DNA of 36,072 bases. Source: Rhizobium sp. Q54 (GTDB lineage: Bacteria; Pseudomonadota; Alphaproteobacteria; SMXQ01). The position numbers and the translations under genes are program-made. Of this stretch, positions 21,124 to 29,893 are shown in pieces. The notes under the pieces are model-generated. The model did no database searches, was not told the DNA's origin, and saw only the letters and a list, made by a program, of their open reading frames with translations. Position 1 is the first letter of the stretch, and each line of letters opens with the position of its first letter. Where the stretch lies: the NCBI GenBank assembly GCA_945861615.1, contig CAMAVH010000015.1:1-36072 (forward strand), given 5' to 3'.

Positions 21124-22224
21124 ATGGCAGATCCCGAGACCCCCGCATCCGAAGTCCCGGCCGAGGACGTCAACCCCGGCGCGTCGGCCCCTGCCGAAGA
21201 GGCCGGCGGCGACGACGATATGTTCGCCGCCATGGGCATGGCTCCCGAGATGGAGGGCCAGGAGAACCGCGTTCTCAACCAGGACGAAATCGACAGCCTG
21301 CTCGGCTTCGACGAGGGCGAGGACGACGGCCCGCGCTCGGGCATCAAGGCGATCATCAACAGCGCGCTGGTGTCCTACGAGCGCCTGCCGATGCTCGAAG
21401 TGGTGTTCGACCGCCTGGTGCGCATGATGTCGACCAGCCTGCGCAACTTCACTTCCGACAACGTCGAAGTGACGCTCGACAACATCACCTCGATCCGTTT
21501 CGGCGATTACCTCAATTCCATCCCGCTGCCCGCCATGATCAATGTGATCAAGGCCGAGGAATGGGAAAACTACTGCCTCGTCACCGTCGATAGCGCTTTG
21601 ATTTACTCGGTCGTCGACGTGCTGCTTGGCGGTCGTCGCGGCACCGCGGCGCTCCGCATTGAGGGCCGCCCCTACACCACCATCGAGCGCAACCTGGTTG
21701 AGCGCATGATGCATGTCGTGCTCGCCGATCTGTCGGCGGCCTTCGATCCGCTGTCGCCCGTCACCTTCCGTTTCGACCGCCTCGAAGTGAATCCGCGCTT
21801 CGCCACCATCGCCCGTCCGGCCAACGCCGCCATCATGGCGCGTTTCCGCATCGACATGGAAGATCGCGGCGGCCGCCTGGAGCTGGTGCTGCCCTATGCA
21901 ACCATCGAGCCGGTCCGCGAGCTGCTGCTGCAGATGTTCATGGGCGAAAAATTCGGCCGCGACGCGATTTGGGAAAGCCACTTGGCGCAGGCCGTGTGGG
22001 ATACCGATGTCGAAGTCGAAGCCGTGCTCGACGAAAAGATGATGAGCCTGAACGAGGTCGTGAACCTCAAGGTCGGCTCGCAGATCATGCTGAACGTCGG
22101 CCCGAATGCGCCGATCGACTTGCGTTGCGGCGAACTGTCGCTCATGACCGGCAAGATGGGTCACAAGAGCGGCAAGATCGCCATTCAGATCGAAGACACC
22201 AAACTCGATAAGCCCCGGAGGTAA
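21124..22224 (+). CDS. fliM: Flagellar motor switch protein FliM
   Basis: A 366-residue C-ring protein. The CheY-binding motif LNQDEIDSLLGF is at about residues 51-62, after an acidic, Ala/Pro/Glu-rich extension of about 50 residues that most FliM proteins lack. The middle domain has GIKAIINSALVSYERLPMLEVVFDRLVRMMSTSLRNF-type sequence (residues about 73-110) and DVLLGGRRGTAALRIEGRPYTTIERN. The C-terminal FliN-like domain has VNLKVGSQIMLNVGPNAPIDLRCG. It sits on the cytoplasmic face of the MS ring and binds FliG and FliN. The start has AGGA eight bases upstream. FliN and FliG are not in the window. Confidence 0.95.
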   Translation: MADPETPASEVPAEDVNPGASAPAEEAGGDDDMFAAMGMAPEMEGQENRVLNQDEIDSLLGFDEGEDDGPRSGIKAIINSALVSYERLPMLEVVFDRLVRMMSTSLRNFTSDNVEVTLDNITSIRFGDYLNSIPLPAMINVIKAEEWENYCLVTVDSALIYSVVDVLLGGRRGTAALRIEGRPYTTIERNLVERMMHVVLADLSAAFDPLSPVTFRFDRLEVNPRFATIARPANAAIMARFRIDMEDRGGRLELVLPYATIEPVRELLLQMFMGEKFGRDAIWESHLAQAVWDTDVEVEAVLDEKMMSLNEVVNLKVGSQIMLNVGPNAPIDLRCGELSLMTGKMGHKSGKIAIQIEDTKLDKPRR

Positions 22225-22228
22225 GTTC

Positions 22229-22807
22229 ATGGCGTCCCTGTTGCTCGAAGGCCTGCTCGCCGTTCTGCTCGTCGCCACCATCGCTTACTCCGTCATGCTC
22301 GACCGCCGCCTGCGCACCTTGCGCCAGAGCCGCGATGAGATGCAGGCGCTGCTCGCCAGCTTCACAGCGGCCACGGCCCATGCCCAGGCCGGCCTCGTCG
22401 CCCTGCGCGAAACCGGTCAAACCACCACGCGGGATCTGCAAAGCGACATCGAACGCGCCAAGTCGTTGCGCGACGATCTCAGTTTCCTGCTCGATCGCGG
22501 CAATAGTCTCGCCGACCGTCTCGAAGGCGGCATCGGCGCCGCCCGGGTCGCCGTCAAGTCGTCCGCGCCCCGCACGGATAGCCGTGGCAAGCCGGAGTTG
22601 GTCCGCGAAGAGGATGAGGCTCAGGCCGAATCGAAGCCGGTTTTCCGCCTGTCCGACACGCCGAAGCGTCCGCCGTCTTCGCGCGGCGCCATGCCCGGCG
22701 CCAAGGTCCTCTCCAAGCGCGAGGCCGACGCCATGAGTTCGGGCGCCGGCGATAGCGACGAGGACATGGCGCGCCAGCTGCTGCGCGCGCTGAAGACCGC
22801 CCGCTGA
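22229..22807 (+). CDS. DUF6468-type flagellar-cluster protein
   Basis: A 192-residue protein with an N-terminal membrane helix (about 4-24) followed by a coiled-coil region (DRRLRTLRQSRDEMQALLAS, then ALRETGQTTTRDLQSDIERAK, to about residue 95) and a hydrophilic, probably disordered tail. It ends DMARQLLRALKTAR. The layout matches a protein of unknown function (DUF6468, from memory) often found between fliM and motE in alphaproteobacteria. Its position between them, with an SD (GGAGG) overlapping the fliM stop, implies a motor-associated role, perhaps anchoring or scaffolding. No catalytic motif is seen. Confidence 0.7.
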   Translation: MASLLLEGLLAVLLVATIAYSVMLDRRLRTLRQSRDEMQALLASFTAATAHAQAGLVALRETGQTTTRDLQSDIERAKSLRDDLSFLLDRGNSLADRLEGGIGAARVAVKSSAPRTDSRGKPELVREEDEAQAESKPVFRLSDTPKRPPSSRGAMPGAKVLSKREADAMSSGAGDSDEDMARQLLRALKTAR

Positions 22808-22833
22808 TTTTCCTCGCATAAAGATCGCCCGAC

Positions 22834-23571
22834 ATGAAATTCCGCCTGCTCCCCGCTGCCATCCTCGTCGCCACGACGCTACTTGGCGTCAAGCTGACCG
22901 GCCTGTGGCACGGCGTCGAAGACATCATGGCGACGACGGCGATCGCCGAAACGGCGCAGCCGCAGCCCCCGATCGCGGCCGAGGTCGAGCAAGTGAAGCC
23001 CAGCGCGCCGCGCGGCGCCGAATCCACGGACGATCCAACCCTGATGAGCCAGTCCGAGATCGATCTGCTGCAGCGTCTGGCCGCCCGCCGCACCGAGATG
23101 GATAACTGGAATCAGGATCTCGATCTTCGTGAAAAGCTCCTCAAGGCGACCGAACAGCGCCTCGATAAGAAGCTCGCCGATCTGCGAGGGCTGCAGGATT
23201 CGATCAAGGTTATGCTCAAGCAGCATGAGGACGAGCAGGAAGCCAAGCTCAAGAGCGTGGTGAAGATTTACGAAACCATGAAGGCCAAGGATGCGGCCAA
23301 CGTCTTCGAAAAGCTCGATATGAACATCCTGCTCGACGTCGTCGAACGCATGAAGGAATCGAAGATCGCGCCGATCATCGCCGCCATGGATCCGCAGAAG
23401 GCCAAGGCGGTGACCGAAGAACTCGCCGGCCGCCGGAAGATCTCCGCCGAAACTGTCGCCCAGACTGCCAGCGCCGTCGTCGCTCCGCCGGCTGCGGCCC
23501 CGACCCAAGCCGCTGCCCAGCCGGTCGCCGGCATGATCCCGCCGGCAGGCAATCCGCCAGCCGGGCGCTAA
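22834..23571 (+). CDS. motE: MotE-type flagellar motor chaperone (MgtE N-terminal-like domain)
   Basis: A 245-residue protein with an N-terminal membrane segment or signal (about 5-25). A long coiled coil follows (about 75-140; LLQRLAARRTEMDNWNQDLD, KLLKATEQRLDKKLADLRGL), then an MgtE_N-like helical domain with YETMKAKDAANVFEKLDMNILLDVVERMKESKIAPIIAAM and a Pro/Ala-rich tail. This matches alphaproteobacterial MotE, a periplasmic chaperone for MotC. No MotC is seen here. It follows DUF6468 in the fliL operon. The strong coiled coil and MgtE-type motif make the family clear; the partner is inferred. Confidence 0.85.
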   Translation: MKFRLLPAAILVATTLLGVKLTGLWHGVEDIMATTAIAETAQPQPPIAAEVEQVKPSAPRGAESTDDPTLMSQSEIDLLQRLAARRTEMDNWNQDLDLREKLLKATEQRLDKKLADLRGLQDSIKVMLKQHEDEQEAKLKSVVKIYETMKAKDAANVFEKLDMNILLDVVERMKESKIAPIIAAMDPQKAKAVTEELAGRRKISAETVAQTASAVVAPPAAAPTQAAAQPVAGMIPPAGNPPAGR

Positions 23572-23652
23572 GCGACGGATCCCAGGCCGTTCCTGCGGGG
23601 CGATGCTCTCCGCCACAGGCCCGGGGTGTGACTGGGCAAAAATTTCCGCCTC

Positions 23653-23668
23653 TTTACGTCAAATTAAC
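23653..23668 (+). promoter_or_regulatory. CtrA-type box before the large TPR gene
   Basis: TTTA-CGTCAAA-TTAAC: one mismatch from TTAA-N7-TTAAC, 74 to 89 bases before the ATG at 23742. The same TTTA-N7-TTAAC form precedes flgB. It suggests that this gene belongs to the CtrA-dependent flagellar class. Confidence 0.55.
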
Positions 23669-23741
23669 CAGACTCCGGCGAATCTCGGCAGCATCGCCCG
23701 AGCGCTGTTTTCTTGCGCCTTGGCCACGAGCAGGATCAACG

Positions 23742-26700
23742 ATGCCCCAACTGCCGCGCTTGCTGAATCTCATTCTTGAAATCGTGCCTCGCCGGGCCCG
23801 CGGCTTCGCGCGGCTCGTCGTCCTGCTGGCCGGCTGGCTGCTGAGCGCCGGACCGTTGCAGGCCGCCGAACAGGTGGCCGTGCGCGTCGGCGAGCATCCC
23901 GGCTATGGCCGCCTGGTGTTCGAATGGGCTACGCCGATCGCCTATAGCGCGACCATCGAGAACGAGAACCTGGTGCTGCGCTTCGCGCGCCCGTTCGCGG
24001 GCGCACTCGATACCATCGCGCGCCGCATGACCAATTACGTCACCCAGCCGGCGCTGGTCGATGACGGCAAGACTCTCGTGTTTCCGCTCAAGACCGGCTT
24101 CGGTCTCAAGAGTTACGTCGATGGCCGCACGGTGGTGATCGATCTGGTGAAGGGCGGCAAGCCGCCGTCCGCGCCGCAAGGATCCCTCGCGGCGAAGGCG
24201 CCGGAAACGGCCTCCCCGGAAAAGCCCATCGCCGAAAAGCCCGTCGCCGAAAAACCGGTGAAACAGGCCGCCCCTGTCGCAGCTGCCGCCCAGACCAGCG
24301 CTCCGGCCGTCGGCCCCCTGCTGCCTGTGCGGGCCGGCGATCATCCCGGCTTCGGGCGGCTGGTGTTCGATTGGCCGCGCAATGTCGATTACGATATCGC
24401 GCAAGACGGCGACAAGCTGAAGGTGACCTTCGCCGCGCCGGCGCGAATCGACGTGGCTGCCTTGACGCCCAAGCTGCCGAAGACTGTGCTGTCGCTCACC
24501 ACGCAAAGCGACGATGCGGGCCTCGCGGTCGCCATGACCGTGCCCGAAGGCGCCCGCCTGCGTCACTTCCGCAATGGCCCGAGCATCGTCGTCGATGTGC
24601 TCGCCGATGTTACCGAACCGGCGGCGGACAGGACGATGGCCCAATCGGCCGCCAAACAGCCGGAAGCCAAGCCGGAGGCCGCGAAGGCTGCGCCGAAGCC
24701 CGTGCCGCAAACCGTCGCCGTCAAACCGGCCGTGAAAGCCGAAACCAAGGCCGCCGACGAAGCTTTGCCCAAATATGCCCTGGTGCCGGACGGGCCGGCG
24801 GCCACCGCGCCGCCGCAAAGTTTGCGACCCGCTCCGGCCACGGCACCGTCCGCCCCAGGTGCGCCCGCCGGCACAGCGGCTGCGCCCACGGCGCAAACGC
24901 CGATCGCGGGGCGCAAGCTGGTGATCTCCACGCTCGGCAGCGCGCCCACCATCAGCGGCTTGCGCTTCGCCTGGCCGGCCGCGGCGCCGGCGGCGGTATT
25001 CGAGCGCAACGGCTTCCTCTGGGCGGTCTTCGACCGCGCGGTCAGCGCCACTGTCGCCAACAATTGGCCGCGCACCGTGGCGCGCCCCGAATTGTTCTCC
25101 TCGGCGGTCTCCAGCATCCTGCGCTGGCCGCTACCGGCGGATCGCTATCCGGCGCTGCGCCGCGACGGCGAAACGCTCCTTGTCGAATTCGCGCTGACGC
25201 CGCCCTTGCCGGGCGAACAGGTCGCGCTCGAGGCCCAGCCGGCGGCCGACGCCGGGCCGCGCATGCTGCTCAAATCCGCCGCCTTCGGCCCGGTGATCGA
25301 AACGCGCGATCCGGAAGTCGGCGACAAATTGTGGATCCTGCCGACCATGGCCGCCGAAGGCGTGACCGGCGAGCGCCGTTTCGTCGAATTCCAAATTCTC
25401 TCGTCCTTACAGGGCGTCGCGGTCAAGGCCTTGACCGACGATCTGATCGTGCGCAGCGCGGTTGAAGGGGCGGAAATCGTCGCGCCGGGCGGTTTGCGCC
25501 TATCCGGCGCGCTTGCCGCCAACGCCCCCGTGGCGCAAGCCGCGGCGTCTCCGGCGACCACGCGCATGACGACGCAGGGCGGCGCTTCGGTGCCGCTGCC
25601 GGTGCTGGCCGTCAATACGACGACGCTGTTCGATTTCGCCGCTTGGGCGCAGGCCGGCGGCACGCCGCCCGCCTCTTTCTTTGAGCGCAAGGCCAACCTG
25701 CAACGCGCCGTGATCGAATCGCCGCGCGCCATGCGCAATCCGGCACGCCTCGCGTTGGCGCGTTTCCTCTTCGCCAATGGCCAGTCGGCCGATGCGCTCG
25801 GAATCTTGCAGGTGATGGAGGAAGACGAACCTGAGGTGGCGCGCGATCCGTCCTATCTCGCATTACGCGGCGCCAGCCGCTATCTGATGGGCGATCTCAA
25901 CGCTGCCGGTCCGGATCTGTTCAGCAACAGCCTCGACCAGGAGCGCGAAGCCGCCTTGTGGCGCGCGGCGCTTTTGTCGGGCCAGAACGATTGGCTCGCC
26001 GCCTCGCGCTATTTCACGCGCGCCGAAAGCCTGTTGCGCGCCTATCCGGCGGATTTCCAGCTACCGTTCGGCTTGCTGGCCGCCGAGGCCGCGCTGTCGA
26101 CCGGCGATATCGGCGCGGCCAAGTTTCAGCTCGACGCGCTCGGCTATCTCAAGCCGTCGCGTCCGTGGCGCGACCAGATCGACTACCTGCGCGGCGAGAT
26201 TCTGCTGAAAGCCGGCGAGACCGATGGGGCGCTCGCTGCTTGGGATCGCGCCATCAATGGCCTGCATGCGCCGAGCAAGGCGCGGGCGCGCCTCGCTCGC
26301 GTCGAAACGATGCTGGCCAACAAGAGCATGAAGCTGGCCGACGGGATCGCCGAACTCGATCGCCTGCGCTATGGCTGGCGCGGCGACGAGGTCGAGTTGA
26401 CGGTGCTGCGCCGGCTGGGCGAACTCTATATCGAGTCCGGCGACTACAAGAACGGTCTGGCCACCCTGCGTGACGCGCTGGCGCAATTTCCGAAAGCGCC
26501 GGAAGGGACCGCGATCGCCCAGCGCATGCGAGACAGCTTCGCCGATCTCTACATCGGCGGTCTGGCCGACAAGATGCCGCCGCTCACGGCGCTCGGCATT
26601 TACGAGGATTTCCGCGATCTCACGCCGCTTGGCGATGCCGGCAACCTGCTGATTGCCAAGCTGGCCGACCGGCTGGTGCAGATCGAACTGCTCGATCGCG

Positions 26701-27383
26701 CGGCGGCGCTGCTCAAGGGTCAAATCGACACGCGTCTGAAAGGCGCGCCGCAGGCCGAAGCGGCCAATCAGTTGGCGCTGGTCTATCTGCTCGACCGTAA
26801 GCCGGAGGAGGCCTTGGCGACGCTGAAGACTGCGCTGCCGAGCGACGCCTCGGACGGACTGAAGAGCGAGCGGCGCCAGTTGCAGGCCCGCACGCTCGGT
26901 GAATTGACCCGTTATACCGAGGCCCTGGCTTTGTTGAACGGCGATAGCTCCGCCGACGCGGCGCGCCTGCGCGCCGAGATCGGCTGGCGCACGCAGAATT
27001 GGCCGCTCGCCGCGGCCGCCTTCACGCAGTTGGTGCCGGCGGCCGACAAACCGATGTCCGATGCCGACCGTCAGACCGTCTTGCGCCTCGCCATCGCCCA
27101 ATCGCTCAGCCAGGACAATGCCGGGCTGGGCGCGGTGCGCGCGCGCTACGGCGCCGACATGGCCAAGAGCGCCTTTAAGGAATCTTTCGAGTTGATCACA
27201 GCGGCCAACGTCGCACAGAATTTCGACCTGCGCAGCATCTCGCGGCAGGTGGCGGGCGTCGATCAGTTCGCCGCCTTCATGACCGGCTATCGCGACAAGA
27301 TCCTCAAGGCGCGTGCGGACGCGGTGAAGCCCAAGGCGGCGCAGGCAGCCGACGCCGCCGACATGGCCCCCAGCGTCAACTGA
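23742..27383 (+). CDS. Large exported TPR protein with repeated beta modules, function unknown
   Basis: A 1213-residue protein with a signal peptide (about 1-41, ending LQAA). Three related ~90-residue modules follow. Module 1 (about 45-136) contains GYGRLVFEW, NLVLRFARPF and GRTVVIDLV. Module 2 (about 195-290) contains GFGRLVFDW, KLKVTFAAPA and PSIVVDVL. A more diverged third at about 395-490 has SGLRFAWPA and FLWAVFDRAV. Long Pro/Ala/Lys linkers join them, including repeats of EKPVA. The C-terminal half (about 620-1180) is TPR-like helical repeats. ATG 23742 has AGGA seven bases upstream. It lies after motE behind a CtrA-type box, so a periplasmic role in motor or ring assembly is likely. 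The modules resemble AMIN-like beta folds only in general; no known name fits. Confidence 0.8.
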   Translation: MPQLPRLLNLILEIVPRRARGFARLVVLLAGWLLSAGPLQAAEQVAVRVGEHPGYGRLVFEWATPIAYSATIENENLVLRFARPFAGALDTIARRMTNYVTQPALVDDGKTLVFPLKTGFGLKSYVDGRTVVIDLVKGGKPPSAPQGSLAAKAPETASPEKPIAEKPVAEKPVKQAAPVAAAAQTSAPAVGPLLPVRAGDHPGFGRLVFDWPRNVDYDIAQDGDKLKVTFAAPARIDVAALTPKLPKTVLSLTTQSDDAGLAVAMTVPEGARLRHFRNGPSIVVDVLADVTEPAADRTMAQSAAKQPEAKPEAAKAAPKPVPQTVAVKPAVKAETKAADEALPKYALVPDGPAATAPPQSLRPAPATAPSAPGAPAGTAAAPTAQTPIAGRKLVISTLGSAPTISGLRFAWPAAAPAAVFERNGFLWAVFDRAVSATVANNWPRTVARPELFSSAVSSILRWPLPADRYPALRRDGETLLVEFALTPPLPGEQVALEAQPAADAGPRMLLKSAAFGPVIETRDPEVGDKLWILPTMAAEGVTGERRFVEFQILSSLQGVAVKALTDDLIVRSAVEGAEIVAPGGLRLSGALAANAPVAQAAASPATTRMTTQGGASVPLPVLAVNTTTLFDFAAWAQAGGTPPASFFERKANLQRAVIESPRAMRNPARLALARFLFANGQSADALGILQVMEEDEPEVARDPSYLALRGASRYLMGDLNAAGPDLFSNSLDQEREAALWRAALLSGQNDWLAASRYFTRAESLLRAYPADFQLPFGLLAAEAALSTGDIGAAKFQLDALGYLKPSRPWRDQIDYLRGEILLKAGETDGALAAWDRAINGLHAPSKARARLARVETMLANKSMKLADGIAELDRLRYGWRGDEVELTVLRRLGELYIESGDYKNGLATLRDALAQFPKAPEGTAIAQRMRDSFADLYIGGLADKMPPLTALGIYEDFRDLTPLGDAGNLLIAKLADRLVQIELLDRAAALLKGQIDTRLKGAPQAEAANQLALVYLLDRKPEEALATLKTALPSDASDGLKSERRQLQARTLGELTRYTEALALLNGDSSADAARLRAEIGWRTQNWPLAAAAFTQLVPAADKPMSDADRQTVLRLAIAQSLSQDNAGLGAVRARYGADMAKSAFKESFELITAANVAQNFDLRSISRQVAGVDQFAAFMTGYRDKILKARADAVKPKAAQAADAADMAPSVN

Positions 27384-27389
27384 CGCCGT

Positions 27390-28625
27390 TTACTTGCAGT
27401 CGATGACGGCCGGTTCGTTGTCGCCGCCGGGCGTGTAATCGATGGCGCAAGCGAGGCCCGGCGCGAGGTCTTCGCGTTTGCCGTCCTTGCCGGCGATCTT
27501 GATCACGGTACGCGAGCCCGAGGGTTTGGCGGTCACAGTGCCCTCAGGTCCCTTGAAAAGGATTTCTCGGCCCTTGTCGCGGACCTCGATCAGCGGCCCG
27601 TTCGCGCGCACGCTGTTCACCTTGCCTTCGCTCAAGGCTGCCTTTAACAGCGCCACCGTCGTCGGCGGCTGGTCGAGCGCATCCTTGATCATAGCGGCGA
27701 GATCATCGCCGTAGGCCGGTTCGATCGGGCGTCCCGCCTTGTTCGCCTTCTCGCGCAATTCCGGGTCTTCCAGCGCTTCCCGATAGGCGCCGCGCAGCGT
27801 GGCGAGCCGGTCGGCTGGAATGTTCGGCGGACCGGCAGTGAGGCGGCCGATCTCGCCTTGCGATTGGATCAAGGCGATGGCGGCGCGAACGGCAGCGCTT
27901 TCGGTCTTCACGAGATCGCGCAATTGCGGCACCTTGTCGTTGGTGCCGCCGATCTGTGCGACGAAGCGGCCGTAGCCGTCGTTCACGAAGCCCTCATAGG
28001 ACGAGTAGGACCCGATGGTGCCCTGGATTTCGCCGCGCCGCATGGCCAGGCGGTCTTCGTTGCCATTGTAGCCGGTGATGATGCTGCCGGGCAGCCGGAG
28101 GCCATCGATCAAGAGCTTCAATTCCATGTAGGCGGCGCTGCCGACGCCCGAGCCGGCCCATTTGAAGGCGGGGTCGCCCTTACGCACATCCTCCATCGTT
28201 TTGTAGGGCGTCTGCGCCGCCATGACCAAGGCGCGCGGGTCAGTGCCGGCCTTGCCGATCCACGACATCTTGTTCAGATCGATGCGCAGGCCGTCGATGC
28301 CGGCAAGCTGCGTATAGATCAGCCCGGTGTTGAAGATGCCCAGGGTCAGGCCATCGGCGCGCGCCGCGCCGATGTAGTTGGCGCCGATCATGTGGCCGGC
28401 GCCCGGCATGTTGCGCACCACGAAGGTGGAGCCTGGCAGATACTTCTGCATGTAGTCGGCGACGAGCCGGCCATAGAGGTCGTAGCCGCCGCCGGCGGCG
28501 GTGGCCACCACATAGGTGACGGTCTTGCCTTTGAAGAAGGTCTTGCCGTCCTGCGCTTGCGAGGAATAGGGCGCGATGGCGACCAGCAGGAGCGAGAACG
28601 CACATACGCGCAGGATATGCGACAT
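27390..28625 (-). CDS. Bug/TctC-family periplasmic binding protein with a C-terminal extension
   Basis: A 411-residue protein with a signal peptide (cleaved after SSQA). The TctC/Bug core has GKTVTYVVATAAGGGYDLYGRLVADYM, VVRNMPGAGHMIGANYI, SGVGSAAYMELKLLID, and a C-terminal LATLRGAYREALEDPELREKA. These proteins bind small carboxylates for tripartite transporters or sensing. Family members are usually about 300-330 residues; here a ~75-residue tail follows (KGPEGTVTAKPSGSRTVIKI, then LACAIDYTPGGDNEPAVIDC, two Cys). No TctA/TctB membrane genes lie nearby. ATG 28625 has GGGGAGA upstream and is preferred to ATG 28640. It converges on the TPR gene with only six bases between stops. Ligand unknown; it does not belong functionally to the flagellar genes as far as can be seen. 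Confidence 0.82.
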   Translation of the reverse strand: MSHILRVCAFSLLLVAIAPYSSQAQDGKTFFKGKTVTYVVATAAGGGYDLYGRLVADYMQKYLPGSTFVVRNMPGAGHMIGANYIGAARADGLTLGIFNTGLIYTQLAGIDGLRIDLNKMSWIGKAGTDPRALVMAAQTPYKTMEDVRKGDPAFKWAGSGVGSAAYMELKLLIDGLRLPGSIITGYNGNEDRLAMRRGEIQGTIGSYSSYEGFVNDGYGRFVAQIGGTNDKVPQLRDLVKTESAAVRAAIALIQSQGEIGRLTAGPPNIPADRLATLRGAYREALEDPELREKANKAGRPIEPAYGDDLAAMIKDALDQPPTTVALLKAALSEGKVNSVRANGPLIEVRDKGREILFKGPEGTVTAKPSGSRTVIKIAGKDGKREDLAPGLACAIDYTPGGDNEPAVIDCK

Positions 28626-28754
28626 GACGAATCTCCCCATCTATGCGGCTCTTGGCGGCCTTATCGATTGGCGAAAGCCTAGGCGCGCGACCGGCTCGCC
28701 GCAACTGCCGATGGGACAGCCTTGCAGTCCTAACCGGCCCGGGTGGCTGCCTTA

Positions 28755-29552
28755 TTAATTAACGGCGACGAAGCTCTGCACCAGCGAGCCGGCGATGAGG
28801 TACCAGCCGTCGACCAGGACGAAGAAGATCAGCTTGAACGGCAGCGAGATCATCACCGGCGGCACCATCATCATGCCCATGGACATGAGGATGGAGGCGA
28901 CCACCATGTCGATGACGAGGAAGGGCAGGAAGATCAGAAAGCCGATCTCGAAGGCGCGCCGCAGTTCGCTGATCATGAAGGCGGGAATCAGCGAGGTCAG
29001 CGGCGTCGCTTCCGGGGTTTCCGGCACCGGCGCCTTCGATAGTTCGAGGAACAGTTCGAGATCCTGCTGGCGCACCTGGGCGAGCATGAAGGCCCGCACC
29101 GGCGCGACGATGCGCGGAAAGGCCTCTTCTTCGCTGATCTGCTCGGCCATCAAGGGCGCGATGCCGTCGTTGTAGGCGCGTTCGAAGGTCGGCGCCATGA
29201 CGAAGCCTGTGAGGAACAGCGACAGGCTGATGATCACCATGTTGGGCGGCACTTGCTGCGTGCCGAGCGCGCTGCGTAGGAACGACAGCACGACAACGAT
29301 GCGCGTGAAGGCCGTCACCATGATGACGATGGCGGGCGCCAGCGACAGCACGGTGAGCAAGGCGAGCAGCTGGATGATGCGCGCGGTCGAGGCGCCTTCG
29401 CCGCCGCCGCCGAGATCGAGATTGAGGCTTTGCGCCGCGGCCGGCGCGGCCCACACGGCGGAAAGGCCGAGCGTCAACCCGACGGCCAGCAGCAGGGCCA
29501 GGGCGAAGAGCGTCGCGCGCGCCGCGAGGTCGCGCAGCATCTGGCGTCTCAT
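28755..29552 (-). CDS. fliP: Flagellar export gate protein FliP
   Basis: A 265-residue inner-membrane protein, with a signal-like N-terminus (about 10-40) and four membrane segments. Signature stretches: LLTVLSLAPAIVIMVTAFTR with IVVVLSFLRSALGTQQVPPN, MVIISLSLFLTGFVMAPTFE, TSLIPAFMISELRRAFEIGF and a C-terminal MMMVPPVMISLPFKLIFFVLVDGW. It forms the pentameric core of the export gate with FliQ and FliR, which are encoded about 3 kb away on the other strand. Its start overlaps the fliO stop (ATGA). Confidence 0.96.
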   Translation of the reverse strand: MRRQMLRDLAARATLFALALLLAVGLTLGLSAVWAAPAAAQSLNLDLGGGGEGASTARIIQLLALLTVLSLAPAIVIMVTAFTRIVVVLSFLRSALGTQQVPPNMVIISLSLFLTGFVMAPTFERAYNDGIAPLMAEQISEEEAFPRIVAPVRAFMLAQVRQQDLELFLELSKAPVPETPEATPLTSLIPAFMISELRRAFEIGFLIFLPFLVIDMVVASILMSMGMMMVPPVMISLPFKLIFFVLVDGWYLIAGSLVQSFVAVN

Positions 29553-29872
29553 AAAGTCTGTCCGGCGGACAGAGGGGCAGGGACGGCGGTGCCGCCGCTG
29601 CGGATATTGCTTTCGACCAAGGTTTCGCCAGTGGCGCCGAGCACGAGCAAATGTTCGACATCGTCGCGGCGCACCAGGACCAATTTGCGCCGGGCGTCAA
29701 GCGACTGGATTTCGACGATGCCGAGGCGCGCGTTGCGCCCGCGCATCCCGAGCGCATTGCTCCCGGTGCGAATGCCGAAGCCGAAGCGTTTGGCGAGCCA
29801 GGCGCAGGCGCCGATCAGCGCCAGCACGAAGACGAGCGCGAGCAGGAAACGAAAATAGGTGTCGATCGGCAT
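29549..29872 (-). CDS. fliO: Flagellar protein FliO
   Basis: A 107-residue protein with one membrane helix at about 7-28 (FRFLLALVFVLALIGACAWL) and a cytoplasmic domain containing LGIVEIQSLDARRKLVLVRRDDVEHLLVLGATGETLVE, the standard FliO pattern. FliO assists FliP ring assembly. It lies immediately upstream of fliP with overlapping stop and start. It is short but within the family range. Confidence 0.88.
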   Translation of the reverse strand: MPIDTYFRFLLALVFVLALIGACAWLAKRFGFGIRTGSNALGMRGRNARLGIVEIQSLDARRKLVLVRRDDVEHLLVLGATGETLVESNIRSGGTAVPAPLSAGQTL

Positions 29873-29893
29873 GGGCTGCTTTGCGGAAGGCGA

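Noticed and set aside
21085..22281. 398-codon minus-strand frame opposite fliM
   Set aside because: A His/Asp/Arg-rich translation typical of antisense frames; fliM is unmistakable.
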